A stretch of DNA of 40,502 nucleotides from Pseudolabrys sp. (GTDB lineage Bacteria > Pseudomonadota > Alphaproteobacteria > Rhizobiales > Xanthobacteraceae), in contig JAFBAG010000015.1 in assembly GCA_019247925.1 (NCBI GenBank), positions 1-40,502 of the forward strand, given 5' to 3'. The notes under the pieces were generated by a model that was not told the origin of the DNA, searched no databases, and was given only the letters and a program-made list of their open reading frames with translations. A program made the translations under genes and the position numbers. Positions 28,041 to 37,516 of the stretch are shown here, in pieces; the first letter of the stretch is position 1; each line of letters opens with the position of its first letter.

Positions 28041-28825
28041 AGCCCGACGAACTGCTTGATGGCGGCCAGGAATTGCTGCGGCTGTTCGAGCGGCGGGCAA
28101 TGGCCACAACCTGGCAACTCGATATAGCGGGCGCCCGGCACCTTCTGCGAAACAACTTTCGTAAGCGCCGGCGGCGTTGCCTGATCGTGCTCGCCGCAGA
28201 TCACCAAAGTCGGCACGTCAAGGCGATGCAGAAGCGGCACGAGATCCGTTTCCTGCAAGATCTTGCACGCATGCGCAAAGGCCTTGGCGTCGATCTTCAT
28301 CAAAACGTCCTTGCGCTCGGCGATGAGTTCGGGATGCGCGCCAAGAAAGCCTGGAGAATAGACGCGCTTGGCCGCTATCTCGGCCACCGCACCAAGCCCA
28401 GCTTGCGCGACTTTTTCGCCCATCGCGGCGAAAGCTTTTTTGCCTTCGTCGGGAAAGCCGGCCGCGGCGTCGCTGATGATCAGCTTGCCGAGGCGTTCAG
28501 GATGGTCCAATGCGAACGCCAAAGCCAGCGTACCGCCGAAACCGTTGCCGAGAAGGATCGCGTCGTTCTCGATTCCGAATTCCTGGAAGCCGTCTTCGAT
28601 GCGCGCCACATAAGCGTCGAGCACCGGCGCGATCACCGGCTCGGACCCGTCAAAACCCGGTAGATTGAAAAGAGTGACGCGAAATTTCTCCGTCAATGCC
28701 GGCAGAATGGGATCGAACGCGTTCCGGTCGGCCAGGAGCGAATGCAATATGACCAGATCGCGGCCATTGCCCGCCCGGACGGCGGTGAGCACGCCGTGGC
28801 CCGCTTCCAAACGCTCCATCTCCAT
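28037..28825 (-). CDS. Alpha/beta fold hydrolase lacking the canonical Ser nucleophile (GNGFGG elbow)
   Basis: LHSLLADRNAFDPILPALTEKFRVTLFNLPGFDGS; AILLGNGFGGTLALAFALDHPERLGKLIISD; CGEHDQATPP; GCGHCPPLEQP; start refined to ATG 28825 with ggagg SD. Confidence 0.9.
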   Translation of the reverse strand: MEMERLEAGHGVLTAVRAGNGRDLVILHSLLADRNAFDPILPALTEKFRVTLFNLPGFDGSEPVIAPVLDAYVARIEDGFQEFGIENDAILLGNGFGGTLALAFALDHPERLGKLIISDAAAGFPDEGKKAFAAMGEKVAQAGLGAVAEIAAKRVYSPGFLGAHPELIAERKDVLMKIDAKAFAHACKILQETDLVPLLHRLDVPTLVICGEHDQATPPALTKVVSQKVPGARYIELPGCGHCPPLEQPQQFLAAIKQFVGL

Positions 28826-28981
28826 CGGAAATCCTCCCTTGCCGATATCAACGCTAGCGGCGGCAAAACGTTTCGGCCAGCCGTGGGGCCGCGGCCCCTC
28901 TGTGAAGAAAACCAGCCTCGCCTTGCTATTGTCCCTGTGTAAGGATTGCGCCAACAAAGAAGCAAGCGGGAGGATGCTCAA

Positions 28982-29914
28982 ATGACATTCGGAAAAATCG
29001 CCGCGGCGCTATGCGCAGGCTTTGTGATGCTCGGGACGGCGGGCGCGCAGGCGCAGACGCTTGGCTTTGCCACGATGCAGCCGGGCACGCTCAATCACAC
29101 GTCGGGTTCGGCGGTCGCCAAGGTTCTCAAGGAAAAGGCCAATCTCAACGTCGTCGTGCAGCCGACCGCCGGCGAATCCGTCCTGATCCCACTGGTGAGC
29201 CGCGGCGAGGCCGAGCTCGGCATCGCCAATATTTTTGAGGTGGTGACGGCGAAGCAAAGCGCGCCGGATATCCGGCTGATCGGCTCTCTGCACCCGCTGC
29301 GCGGCGCCTTCTGGGTCCGCAAAGACACGCCGATGAAAACCGTCGCGGACCTCAAAGGCAAAAAGGTCGGCCTCGGCTACTCCGCGATGCGCACCATCGA
29401 TCCGATGGTCAAGGCGATGCTCGCCGCAGGCGGGCTCAGCGAAAAAGATGTCACCCCGGTTCTCATCCCGAACGTGATCCGCGGCGCGGACGACTTCGCC
29501 GCCGGCCAGGCCGACATGTTCTTCTTCGCCTTCGGCGCGCCGAAGGTGCGCGAAGTGGACGCGACGGTCGGCGGGATCCGTGCGCTGGAGATTCCCGAGA
29601 CCGGCATGGCGGCGGCGCAGAAAATCCAGCCTGAGGGCTATCTCACGCAAGCACAGCCCAATCCGTTCTTCATCGGGGTCGAGAAGCCGATGGGCGTCTA
29701 TACGTGGGACAACATGATCTTCACCAACGCCAAAATGAGCGACGACACCGTCTATAAGATCATCGAGACGCTGGAAGCCAACAAGGCGGACCTCGTCACC
29801 ATCCAGCCGGCCTTGCGGGAGTTCTCGGCGGCCGCGCTCTACAAGAAGTACGACCTGCCCTATCACCCCGGCGCCTTGAAATACTTCAAGGACAAGAACA
29901 TCGCCGCGAAGTGA
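28982..29914 (+). CDS. TAXI family TRAP transporter solute-binding protein
   Basis: Signal peptide; QTLGFATMQPGTLNHTSGSAVAKVLKEKANLNVVVQPTAGESVLIPLVSRGEAELGIANIFEV; precedes a TRAP permease. Confidence 0.88.
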   Translation: MTFGKIAAALCAGFVMLGTAGAQAQTLGFATMQPGTLNHTSGSAVAKVLKEKANLNVVVQPTAGESVLIPLVSRGEAELGIANIFEVVTAKQSAPDIRLIGSLHPLRGAFWVRKDTPMKTVADLKGKKVGLGYSAMRTIDPMVKAMLAAGGLSEKDVTPVLIPNVIRGADDFAAGQADMFFFAFGAPKVREVDATVGGIRALEIPETGMAAAQKIQPEGYLTQAQPNPFFIGVEKPMGVYTWDNMIFTNAKMSDDTVYKIIETLEANKADLVTIQPALREFSAAALYKKYDLPYHPGALKYFKDKNIAAK

Positions 29915-29942
29915 TCCCTAACGCCGACCGCGCGGGTGCGGC

Positions 29943-31889
29943 GTGAGCGAAGAACGCATCGTTCCTGATGCCGCTGAATTTGCTTCGGCGGCATCGCGAA
30001 CGACTGTGTTGTGGACTAACATTTTCCAGTCGCTTCTGGTCGCGGCGGTGGTGCTGTGGGTGCTCGACATCCCACGCATGGCCGGCATTTCGCTCTACAC
30101 CGAACAATTGCTGACGATCTGCCTCGGCCTGACCTTGGCTCTCGCCTACATCGCCGAGACCGGGCGAAAGCGGCACTGGAGCGACTGGATTGCGGTGATC
30201 CTGTCGCTTGGGATCTGTGGCTATGTCACGGCGCGATACGAACATCTGACGCTCGAGATCGCGACGCTGCCGCTCGACGGGCTCGTCATCAGCATAGTGC
30301 TCGTCGCGCTGATCCTCGAAGCGAGCCGTCGCGTGAGCGGCTGGGGCTTCGTCGGCATGATCCTGGCGATCGCGATCTACGTCTACATCAGCCCGCATCT
30401 GCCCGGCGATTTCCAGACCCGCTACGTCTCGCCCGGCCGCATGGTCACCTATGTCGCGCTCGATCTTAACGGCGCAATCGGCTCCATCCTCCAGGTGGCA
30501 GTGCTGATCGTCATCCCCTTCACGATCCTCGGCCAGGTGCTGGCGCGCACCGGCGGCGCGGATTTCTTCTCCGATATCGCAATGTCCGCGATGGGCCGCT
30601 TCCGCGGCGGCGCAGCCAAGATCGCCGTGGTCGGCTCCGGCCTGTTCGGCATGATCTCCGGAAGCGCGGTCTCGAACGTGCTGGCGGTCGGCATCGTCAC
30701 TATCCCGACAATGATCAAATCGGGCTTCACGCCGCACCGCGCGGCCGCGATCGAATCCGTCGGATCGACCGGCGGGCAACTCATGCCCCCGGTGATGGGC
30801 GCTTCCGCCTTCATCATGGCCGAATTTCTGCAGGTGCCGTACGGCTCGGTCTGCGTCGCCGCGGCGATTCCCGCGTTTCTCTATTACGCCTGCCTATTCT
30901 TCCACGTCGATCTGGAAGCGGCGAAACACAAGATCGGCGCGGCGAAGATTGCCGATGCGCCGCCGGTTCTCGAAATCCTGAAGTCGGGCTGGCATTTCCT
31001 GGTGCCCATCGCCTTCCTCGTCTTCGCGCTGATGTATCCGGAAAAGCTGCTGCTGACGCCGGAAAAAGCAGCGATCGTTTCGACCGCGCTGCTGATCTGC
31101 CTCGCGCTGGTCTTCGGCTATCGCGGCAACCGCATGAGCTTCCTCGACATCCTCAGGGCGATCATGGAAACGGGGCGCGTCTCGCTCGACATCATCCTGA
31201 TCGGTGCCGCTGCCGGCATCATGGTCGGCATCATGAGCGTGTCGGGCCTCGCCTTCTCGATGACGATCCAGTTGCTCGCGATCGCCGGCAACAATGTCTT
31301 CGTGCTGCTGCTTCTCATTGCCGTGCTCGCCTTCGTGCTCGGTATCGGCCTGCCGACGGTGAGCGTTTACATTCTCACCGCGACATTGCTGGCCCCCGCC
31401 CTCGTCAAGCTCGGCGTCACGCCAATGGCCGCCCACATGTTCGTCATGTACAACGGCATCCTTTCGATGATCACGCCGCCGGTCGCCTTTGCCGCCTACG
31501 CGGCGGCAAACATCGCGCGCACTGACGGCTGGACGACGGGTTGGATCGCCTGCGTGGTCGGCTGGTCTACCTTTATCCTTCCGTTCCTGTTTGTGTTGAC
31601 GCCCAGCCTGCTGATGGACGGCTCGTGGACCGAGATCGTGCTCAATCTCGCGCGCGTATCGTTCGGTATTTGGCTTGGCACAATCGCCGCGGTCGGGTTC
31701 GGGCTTTCGCGGCTCACACTCGCTGGGCGGACGATCTACGCCGTCATCGCGCTGGCAGTGGTTCTGCCGCCGGAGGCTTTCAAGAGCGCTATCGTCATCA
31801 ACGCCGCCGGCATTGTCGGCGCCGTCGGCATGCTCACAGTCGACTGGCTGACCCGCAAAAAAGATCTGCGGCCGGCGACGCCCTATTGA
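29943..31889 (+). CDS. Fused TRAP transporter permease (DctQM-type 4TM-12TM)
   Basis: 648 aa multi-TM; FGMISGSAVSNVLAVGIVTIPTMIKSGF; ESVGSTGGQLMPPVMGASAFIMAEFLQVPY. Confidence 0.93.
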   Translation: MSEERIVPDAAEFASAASRTTVLWTNIFQSLLVAAVVLWVLDIPRMAGISLYTEQLLTICLGLTLALAYIAETGRKRHWSDWIAVILSLGICGYVTARYEHLTLEIATLPLDGLVISIVLVALILEASRRVSGWGFVGMILAIAIYVYISPHLPGDFQTRYVSPGRMVTYVALDLNGAIGSILQVAVLIVIPFTILGQVLARTGGADFFSDIAMSAMGRFRGGAAKIAVVGSGLFGMISGSAVSNVLAVGIVTIPTMIKSGFTPHRAAAIESVGSTGGQLMPPVMGASAFIMAEFLQVPYGSVCVAAAIPAFLYYACLFFHVDLEAAKHKIGAAKIADAPPVLEILKSGWHFLVPIAFLVFALMYPEKLLLTPEKAAIVSTALLICLALVFGYRGNRMSFLDILRAIMETGRVSLDIILIGAAAGIMVGIMSVSGLAFSMTIQLLAIAGNNVFVLLLLIAVLAFVLGIGLPTVSVYILTATLLAPALVKLGVTPMAAHMFVMYNGILSMITPPVAFAAYAAANIARTDGWTTGWIACVVGWSTFILPFLFVLTPSLLMDGSWTEIVLNLARVSFGIWLGTIAAVGFGLSRLTLAGRTIYAVIALAVVLPPEAFKSAIVINAAGIVGAVGMLTVDWLTRKKDLRPATPY

Positions 31890-31924
31890 GCGCGGCCGGC
31901 GACGCCCTATTGAGCGCGGCCGGC
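31868..31924. repeat. 24-bp perfect tandem repeat (about 2.4 copies) spanning the TRAP permease stop codon
   Basis: gcggccggcgacgccctattgagc at 31868-31891 and 31892-31915, partial third copy gcggccggc 31916-31924. Confidence 0.95.
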
Positions 31925-31941
31925 CGCAGTTTCAAACGAAA

Positions 31942-33009
31942 TCAGTTGCCTTCGCGCCAGATGCCGAGCGCTTCCTGCGCCGGACGGTCGGAGATCGAGA
32001 ACAGTACCGCCTCTTCGGCTGCACTATGCTGGTAGCGCTTCCATGGCGGGATCACGAACACGTCGTTGATGCCCCATTTGATCTCCTTGCCCTCGACGAT
32101 CGTCGTGCCCGAGCCTTCGGCGCAGCAGAACACTGTGCCATCGGTCGAGCGGTAGGGTTCGCCTTTAAATCCCTTGGGCAGCAGCGCGAGGTTGGCGCCC
32201 ATCGTCGGCAGCACCGGCCCGCCGTTGACCGGGTTGGCGTAGCGCACGCGCGCGCCATGGCGCTTGTCGATGTCGCCGGTCTTTTTCAGGCGCTCCAGGA
32301 TCGGTTTCATCTTCTTGTAAGGGTAGTTGATCACCGGCGAGCGCTTGTCGAACACCTCCGAGGTGCCGTCCGGAAGGACGCCCGTGGCGTAGCGCTCGAA
32401 CGAGTCGCCGTCCTCGTGGTTCACGTTCTGCATCTTCTCGTCGAAGTGGTTGGCGAACGATGCCTGGAAGTGGTTGACGGTCGGCATGTCGAGCACGTCG
32501 AGCCACATCACCGGCTCCTTGCCCGGATTGCCATGGTCGTGCGGCGCCCAGTTCGCGGTGATGATGAAGTCGCCATGCTCCATCGATGACTTCTCGCCCT
32601 CGACGGCGGTATAGGCGCCCTTGCCCTTGAGCACGAAGCGGATCGCGGAGGCGACGTGCTGATGCGCGTCGGCGATCTCGCCCGGCATGATGAGCTGAAT
32701 GCCGGCGAACAGCGAATTGGTGATGCGGGACTTGCCCGGCTCGCCTGGATTCTCGAGGACGAGAACGCGGCGCTCGGCCTCCTCGGCGGTGATGACGTCG
32801 CCGGCTTCGAGCATCAGCTTCTCGACTTCCGGAAATTTCCAGATCGTCGCCTGCATCTGCGTCTTCGGCTCGGGCGTGACCAGGCCCTTGAGCACCTCCC
32901 ACAGCGGCGCGAGGTGATACTTGCCGATCTTCTCGTAATAAGCCTGCCGCGCGCCGGCGATGTTATGCTTGTTGCCGGCTGCCTGCGGGGTGTCGATCAC
33001 CGCGGTCAT
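31942..33009 (-). CDS. Gentisate 1,2-dioxygenase-like bicupin
   Basis: DAHQHVASAIRFVLKGKGAYTAVEGEKSSMEHGDFIITANWAPHDHGNPGKEPVMWLDVLDMP resembles GDO cupin 1; second cupin at C-terminus. Confidence 0.87.
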   Translation of the reverse strand: MTAVIDTPQAAGNKHNIAGARQAYYEKIGKYHLAPLWEVLKGLVTPEPKTQMQATIWKFPEVEKLMLEAGDVITAEEAERRVLVLENPGEPGKSRITNSLFAGIQLIMPGEIADAHQHVASAIRFVLKGKGAYTAVEGEKSSMEHGDFIITANWAPHDHGNPGKEPVMWLDVLDMPTVNHFQASFANHFDEKMQNVNHEDGDSFERYATGVLPDGTSEVFDKRSPVINYPYKKMKPILERLKKTGDIDKRHGARVRYANPVNGGPVLPTMGANLALLPKGFKGEPYRSTDGTVFCCAEGSGTTIVEGKEIKWGINDVFVIPPWKRYQHSAAEEAVLFSISDRPAQEALGIWREGN

Positions 33010-33093
33010 GGAAGTTCCTCCGTTATTGCTCTTTGCGTGGAATATAGCGCAGAGCGTGCGCAGGCGTAACCCGCGAAAAGCGCCGCATAGCCG

Positions 33094-33858
33094 CTATGTA
33101 TTGATCGAACCGCCATCCACCGCGATGGTCTGCCCGGTGATGAAGTCGCTGTCGCTCGAAGCGAGAAACACCAGCGCGCCGAGCAGATCCTCGGGGAACA
33201 TATCGCGCTTGAAGGCGCGGCTGTTGCGCACTGGCGCGCGCATTTCGTCGTGATGCGCGGTGTTCTCGATGCCGGTATCGGACAAGACCAGCCCCGGCGC
33301 CAAAGTGTTCACCGAAATATTGTGCTCGCCGAGCTCACGCGACAGCGCGCGCGTGAAAGCCACCACCGCGCCTTTCGACGTCACATAATGCAGCATATGC
33401 GGGATGCCCTTGTAGGCCGTGCCCGAGGCGATGTTGATGATCTTGCCCTTTTTGCGCGTGATCATGTGCGGCGCGACGTGCTTCACCATCAGGAACGGGC
33501 CGCGGATATTGACGCCCATGACCTTGTCCCACAGCGCGGTGTCGATCTCGGTCGCCTTGACGGGGTGGAGGGTGGCGTAGAGCGCGGCATTGTTCACCAG
33601 AACGTCGATATGCCCGAACCGCGCCAGCGTCTCGGTGACGAGGCCTTTGACCTGCATCTCATCACTGACGTCGAACTGATAGGCCGTCGCGGAATTCGCG
33701 CCATGCTGCCGGGCGATTTCCTCGGCCAGGAGCTTGCCGTCGACGATGTCGGCGATCATCACCCGCGCGCCCTCGGCGGCGAGCGCTTGCGAATAATGCC
33801 GCCCAATTCCCTTGGCGCCGCCGGTGACCATGGCGGTGCGCCCACTTAATCTTCCCAT
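33094..33858 (-). CDS. SDR family oxidoreductase
   Basis: MVTGGAKGIGRHYS, VNNAAL, YVTSKGAVV (YxxxK). Confidence 0.95.
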   Translation of the reverse strand: MGRLSGRTAMVTGGAKGIGRHYSQALAAEGARVMIADIVDGKLLAEEIARQHGANSATAYQFDVSDEMQVKGLVTETLARFGHIDVLVNNAALYATLHPVKATEIDTALWDKVMGVNIRGPFLMVKHVAPHMITRKKGKIINIASGTAYKGIPHMLHYVTSKGAVVAFTRALSRELGEHNISVNTLAPGLVLSDTGIENTAHHDEMRAPVRNSRAFKRDMFPEDLLGALVFLASSDSDFITGQTIAVDGGSINT

Positions 33859-33929
33859 GCACCGATATTGGCACAGCGGCGCAGCGGCGGATATGATCGC
33901 GGCCGCAAAATTCCAGCAAGGATCACCCG

Positions 33930-35042
33930 ATGGCGAGCGCCCTGTTCACGCCTTTCACCATGCGCGGCCTTACGTTGCCGAACCGCACCGCGGTCTCGCC
34001 GATGTGCCAGTACAACTCGACCGATGGCAGCGCCAATGACTGGCACCTCATGCAGATCGGCAACTTCGCCATGGGTGGCTGGGGCGTCGTCATCGCGGAA
34101 ATGACCAATGTGAACATGGTCGGCCGCATCACCTACAAATGCGCGACGCTCGCGACCGACGAGAATGAAAAATCGCTCAAGCGCGTGGTCGACTTTGCGC
34201 GTCAGTACGGCATTTCCAAGCTTGGTCTTCAGGTCGGCCATGCCGGCCGCAAGGGTTCGACCACGCCGCCGGCGGCAGGCGCGCGCCCGCTCAAGGCCGA
34301 CGAGAATCCTTGGGAGACCGTGGCGCCATCCGCCATTCCCTATGGGCCGGACTGGCATGTGCCGCGTGAGATGACCAAGGACGAGATGAAGGCGACGCTC
34401 GCCGATTACATCAACATGGTGAAGCGGGCCGAGCGCATCGGCTACGATCTGCTCGAGCTCCACGCCGCGCACGGCTATTTGCTGCACCAGTTTTTGTCGC
34501 CGCTCTCCAACCAGCGCACCGATGACTATGGCGGCTCGCTCGAAAAGCGCATGCGTTATCCGCTCGAAGTGTTCAAGGCGGTTCGCAACGCCTGGCCAAA
34601 GGACAAGCCGCTCGGCATTCGAGTTTCCGCGGTCGATTGGGTCGATGGCGGCACCACGATCGAAGACACGGTCGCCTTCGCCAAGGAATTGAAGACACTC
34701 GGCTGCGACTACATGGACGTGTCGAGCGGTCAGCTCGACGCGCGCCAGAAAATCCCCTTCGCGCCGTCGTTCAACGTGCCGTTCGCGGCGCGAATCAAGA
34801 AGGACGCCGGCATGCCGACCATGTCGGTCGGCCTCATCACCGGCGCTAAGGAGGCCGAGGAGATCGTCGCGTCCGGCAAGGCCGACATGATCGCGATGGC
34901 GCGCGGTGCGATGTATGACCCGCGCTGGCCGATCCACGCCGCGATGGAATTAGGCGCCGAGCCGCCCTTCCCGCCGCGACTGATGCCGGCGCACCCCAAG
35001 ATGCGGCCGATGATCTTCCCGGACTACAAGCCGGCAGCCTGA
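33930..35042 (+). CDS. NADH:flavin oxidoreductase / Old Yellow Enzyme family (YqjM-like)
   Basis: TPFTMRGLTLPNRTAVSPMCQYNS; LQVGHAGRKG; ELHAAHGYLLHQFLSPLSNQRTDDYGGS. Confidence 0.95.
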   Translation: MASALFTPFTMRGLTLPNRTAVSPMCQYNSTDGSANDWHLMQIGNFAMGGWGVVIAEMTNVNMVGRITYKCATLATDENEKSLKRVVDFARQYGISKLGLQVGHAGRKGSTTPPAAGARPLKADENPWETVAPSAIPYGPDWHVPREMTKDEMKATLADYINMVKRAERIGYDLLELHAAHGYLLHQFLSPLSNQRTDDYGGSLEKRMRYPLEVFKAVRNAWPKDKPLGIRVSAVDWVDGGTTIEDTVAFAKELKTLGCDYMDVSSGQLDARQKIPFAPSFNVPFAARIKKDAGMPTMSVGLITGAKEAEEIVASGKADMIAMARGAMYDPRWPIHAAMELGAEPPFPPRLMPAHPKMRPMIFPDYKPAA

Positions 35043-35600
35043 TCAGCGCGGCTTCACGCGCTCGATAAATTTGGCGAAGGCTGCAAGCTGCGTCTTGATG
35101 ATGTCTTTGGTGGGCTGATCGCTCAGCTCGCCATTCGTCATCTTCTTGTCGGCGAAGGTGACGATGATCTCCGGCTTGGTGAACATCGTGGCGTCGATCG
35201 AGACCAGCACCTGCCGCAGATGATACTGCATGCGCGAGGCGCCCATCGGCCCGGTCGAGGCGGATTGCAGCGCCACCGGCTTGTCCTTGAAGGGCTGATC
35301 CTTCATGCGCGACACCCAGTCGATCGCATTCTTCAGCCCGCCCGGCACCGACCAGTTGTATTCCGGCGAAACGATCAGGACGCCGTCCGCGTTGCGGATC
35401 GCGCTCGCCCAGTCGATGACATCAGGCGGCTCACCCGACGCGTCCTTGAGATCCTGGTTGAAGACCGGGAAGCCCTCGAATGGCGGCGCGTCTTTCAGCT
35501 TGAGCTCAGGCGGCGCCAACCCCGGCAGCGCGTTAGCCACCATGCGGTTGTAGGAGCCTTTGCGCAGCGATCCGCAGATGACGACGACGTTCAATGCCAT
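35043..35600 (-). CDS. NADPH-dependent FMN reductase
   Basis: VICGSLRKGSYNRMVANAL; VLIVSPEYNWSVPGGLKNAIDWVSR flavodoxin-like motifs. Confidence 0.95.
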   Translation of the reverse strand: MALNVVVICGSLRKGSYNRMVANALPGLAPPELKLKDAPPFEGFPVFNQDLKDASGEPPDVIDWASAIRNADGVLIVSPEYNWSVPGGLKNAIDWVSRMKDQPFKDKPVALQSASTGPMGASRMQYHLRQVLVSIDATMFTKPEIIVTFADKKMTNGELSDQPTKDIIKTQLAAFAKFIERVKPR

Positions 35601-35615
35601 TTAAAAATTGATCCT

Positions 35616-36578
35616 TCAGTTCTGCGCAATGTTGGCTTTCTCACGCACCGACTTCCACGTCGCAACTTCCTTGTCGAGATGCGCGCCGAATTCCGCGGGC
35701 GTGGTGTAGTGAGCGATAACGCCCACCTTTGCGAGCTGTTCCTGAATCGCCGGACGCGCCAGGACCTCCTTCATCGCCGCATTGGTCTTGTTGACGATCG
35801 CGGCCGGCGTGCCCGCCGGATAAGCGAGCCCGTACCAGCTCACCACCGCATATTCCTTGACGCCCTGCTCCGCGACGGTGGGCGCGTTCGGCAGCGTCGG
35901 CCAGCGCTGCGGTGAGCCGACCGCGAGCAATTTCATTTCGCCGGCCTCGATCTGACCGGCGACGGTCTGCGCCAGTTCGACGGCATAATCCGCTTCGCCG
36001 GAGCGCAGTGCGGTGACGACGGCGGGCGTGCCGCGATAAGGCACATGCTGCACCTGAATGCCGGTCAACTGATTGAGCAGTTCGCCGGAGAAGTGCTGGG
36101 TCGAGCCGACGCCGACGCTGGCGAAATTGAGCTTGCCTGGATCTTTCTTGGCGAGCGCAACAAGCCCTTTGATGTCGTTCGCCGGCAGATCCTTGCGCGC
36201 GACAATGACAAGGCACGAATCGCCGACCAATGCGACCGGCGCGAAATCCTTCACCGAGTCATACGGCAACGACTTGAACATCGCGGCCGAGACGGTGTGG
36301 CCGGCGCTCAGCATCACAGCGGTGTAGCCGTCCTTCGGCGCCTTGGCGACTTCATTGGAGGCGAGCGTCGAGCCAGCGCCCGCCTTGTTCTCGACCACAA
36401 TCGTTTGCCCGAGCAGCTCGCCAAGTGGCTGCGCGACGATGCGCGTGACGATGTCGGTGCCGCCACCGGCACCGAAGCCGACGAGGATGCGGATCGGTTT
36501 CTGTGACGGCCATTCCTGCGCCCCGGCCGGCGCCAACGCTGCGAGCACGAAGCCCGCCAGCGCAAAAATCATACGCAT
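35616..36578 (-). CDS. Bug/TctC family tripartite tricarboxylate transporter substrate-binding protein
   Basis: WPSQKPIRILVGFGAGGGTDIVTRIVAQPLGELLGQTIVVENKAGAGSTLASNEVAKAPKDGYT; start refined to 36578. Confidence 0.95.
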   Translation of the reverse strand: MRMIFALAGFVLAALAPAGAQEWPSQKPIRILVGFGAGGGTDIVTRIVAQPLGELLGQTIVVENKAGAGSTLASNEVAKAPKDGYTAVMLSAGHTVSAAMFKSLPYDSVKDFAPVALVGDSCLVIVARKDLPANDIKGLVALAKKDPGKLNFASVGVGSTQHFSGELLNQLTGIQVQHVPYRGTPAVVTALRSGEADYAVELAQTVAGQIEAGEMKLLAVGSPQRWPTLPNAPTVAEQGVKEYAVVSWYGLAYPAGTPAAIVNKTNAAMKEVLARPAIQEQLAKVGVIAHYTTPAEFGAHLDKEVATWKSVREKANIAQN

Positions 36579-36646
36579 GGCATCCTCCCCCAGCGGCTTT
36601 TTATCCGCCAAGCAGACGCGGCCCGGCTCATGACGTCAAGCGGCGC

Positions 36647-37516
36647 TTATTTTTCGGTTTCGATCGTATTGCGCAGGACGCCGACGCCCGCGATCTCGAC
36701 CTCGACTGTGTCGCCCGCCTTCATCCAGACCGGATCCGGCTTGCGCGCATGACCCACGCCCGAGGGGGTGCCGGTGAAAAGGATATCGCCGGGCTCCAGC
36801 GTGATGCCCTCGGTGAGATAAACGAGCGACTCCGCGACCGGAAACATGAACAGGTCGGTATTCGACGACTGCATCGTCTTGCCGTTGAGCCGCGTTTCGA
36901 TCTTGAGGCCCTTGCCGCCCTTTGCGAGTTCGTCAGCCGTTGTCATCCACGGCCCGACACTACCGGTCTGGTCGAAGTTCTTGCCCATGCCCCATTGCGT
37001 GGTGTGGCGCTGATATTCGCGGATGGAGCCTTCCATGCCGCAGGCATAGCCGGCGATGCAGTCCGTGGCGTTCGCCAAAGTCAGATGCTTGGCGCGCTTG
37101 CCGATGATGACGACGAGTTCGCCTTCATAGTCGAACTGGATGGATTTTTTCGGGGCGAGCAGCGGCTGTCCGTGTGGCACCAGCGACGAACCCATGCGGA
37201 AGAAGATCGACTGAAACTTCGGAATGTTGTCCTTCTGCGGGCCTTCCTTGACGTGGTCGAGATAGTTCAGCCCGAGGCAAATGATCTTCGCGCCCTTGCC
37301 GACCAGCGAACTAAACTTCAAACCCTTGAGCGGGACCCGCGCCGAGGCCGGGGCTTTCTTCGCTGCCTCGCCCATCGCCTTGACGTCGCCGCGCCGCAGC
37401 CAGTCGCCGAGATCGGTCGGAGCCCCAGGATCGGCCGCGTTCAAGTCGATGACATTGTCGCCTTCGACAACGCCGAAATGCGTGCCGTTGCCGGTTTCAA
37501 ACGCTACGATTTTCAT
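36647..37516 (-). CDS. Fumarylacetoacetate hydrolase (FAH) family protein
   Basis: IICLGLNYLDHVKE; QFDYEGELVVIIGKRAKHL; TGTPSGVGHARKP. Confidence 0.94.
   Translation of the reverse strand: MKIVAFETGNGTHFGVVEGDNVIDLNAADPGAPTDLGDWLRRGDVKAMGEAAKKAPASARVPLKGLKFSSLVGKGAKIICLGLNYLDHVKEGPQKDNIPKFQSIFFRMGSSLVPHGQPLLAPKKSIQFDYEGELVVIIGKRAKHLTLANATDCIAGYACGMEGSIREYQRHTTQWGMGKNFDQTGSVGPWMTTADELAKGGKGLKIETRLNGKTMQSSNTDLFMFPVAESLVYLTEGITLEPGDILFTGTPSGVGHARKPDPVWMKAGDTVEVEIAGVGVLRNTIETEK

Noticed and set aside
33846-34937. 363-aa minus-strand ORF
   Set aside because: Antisense shadow of the OYE gene
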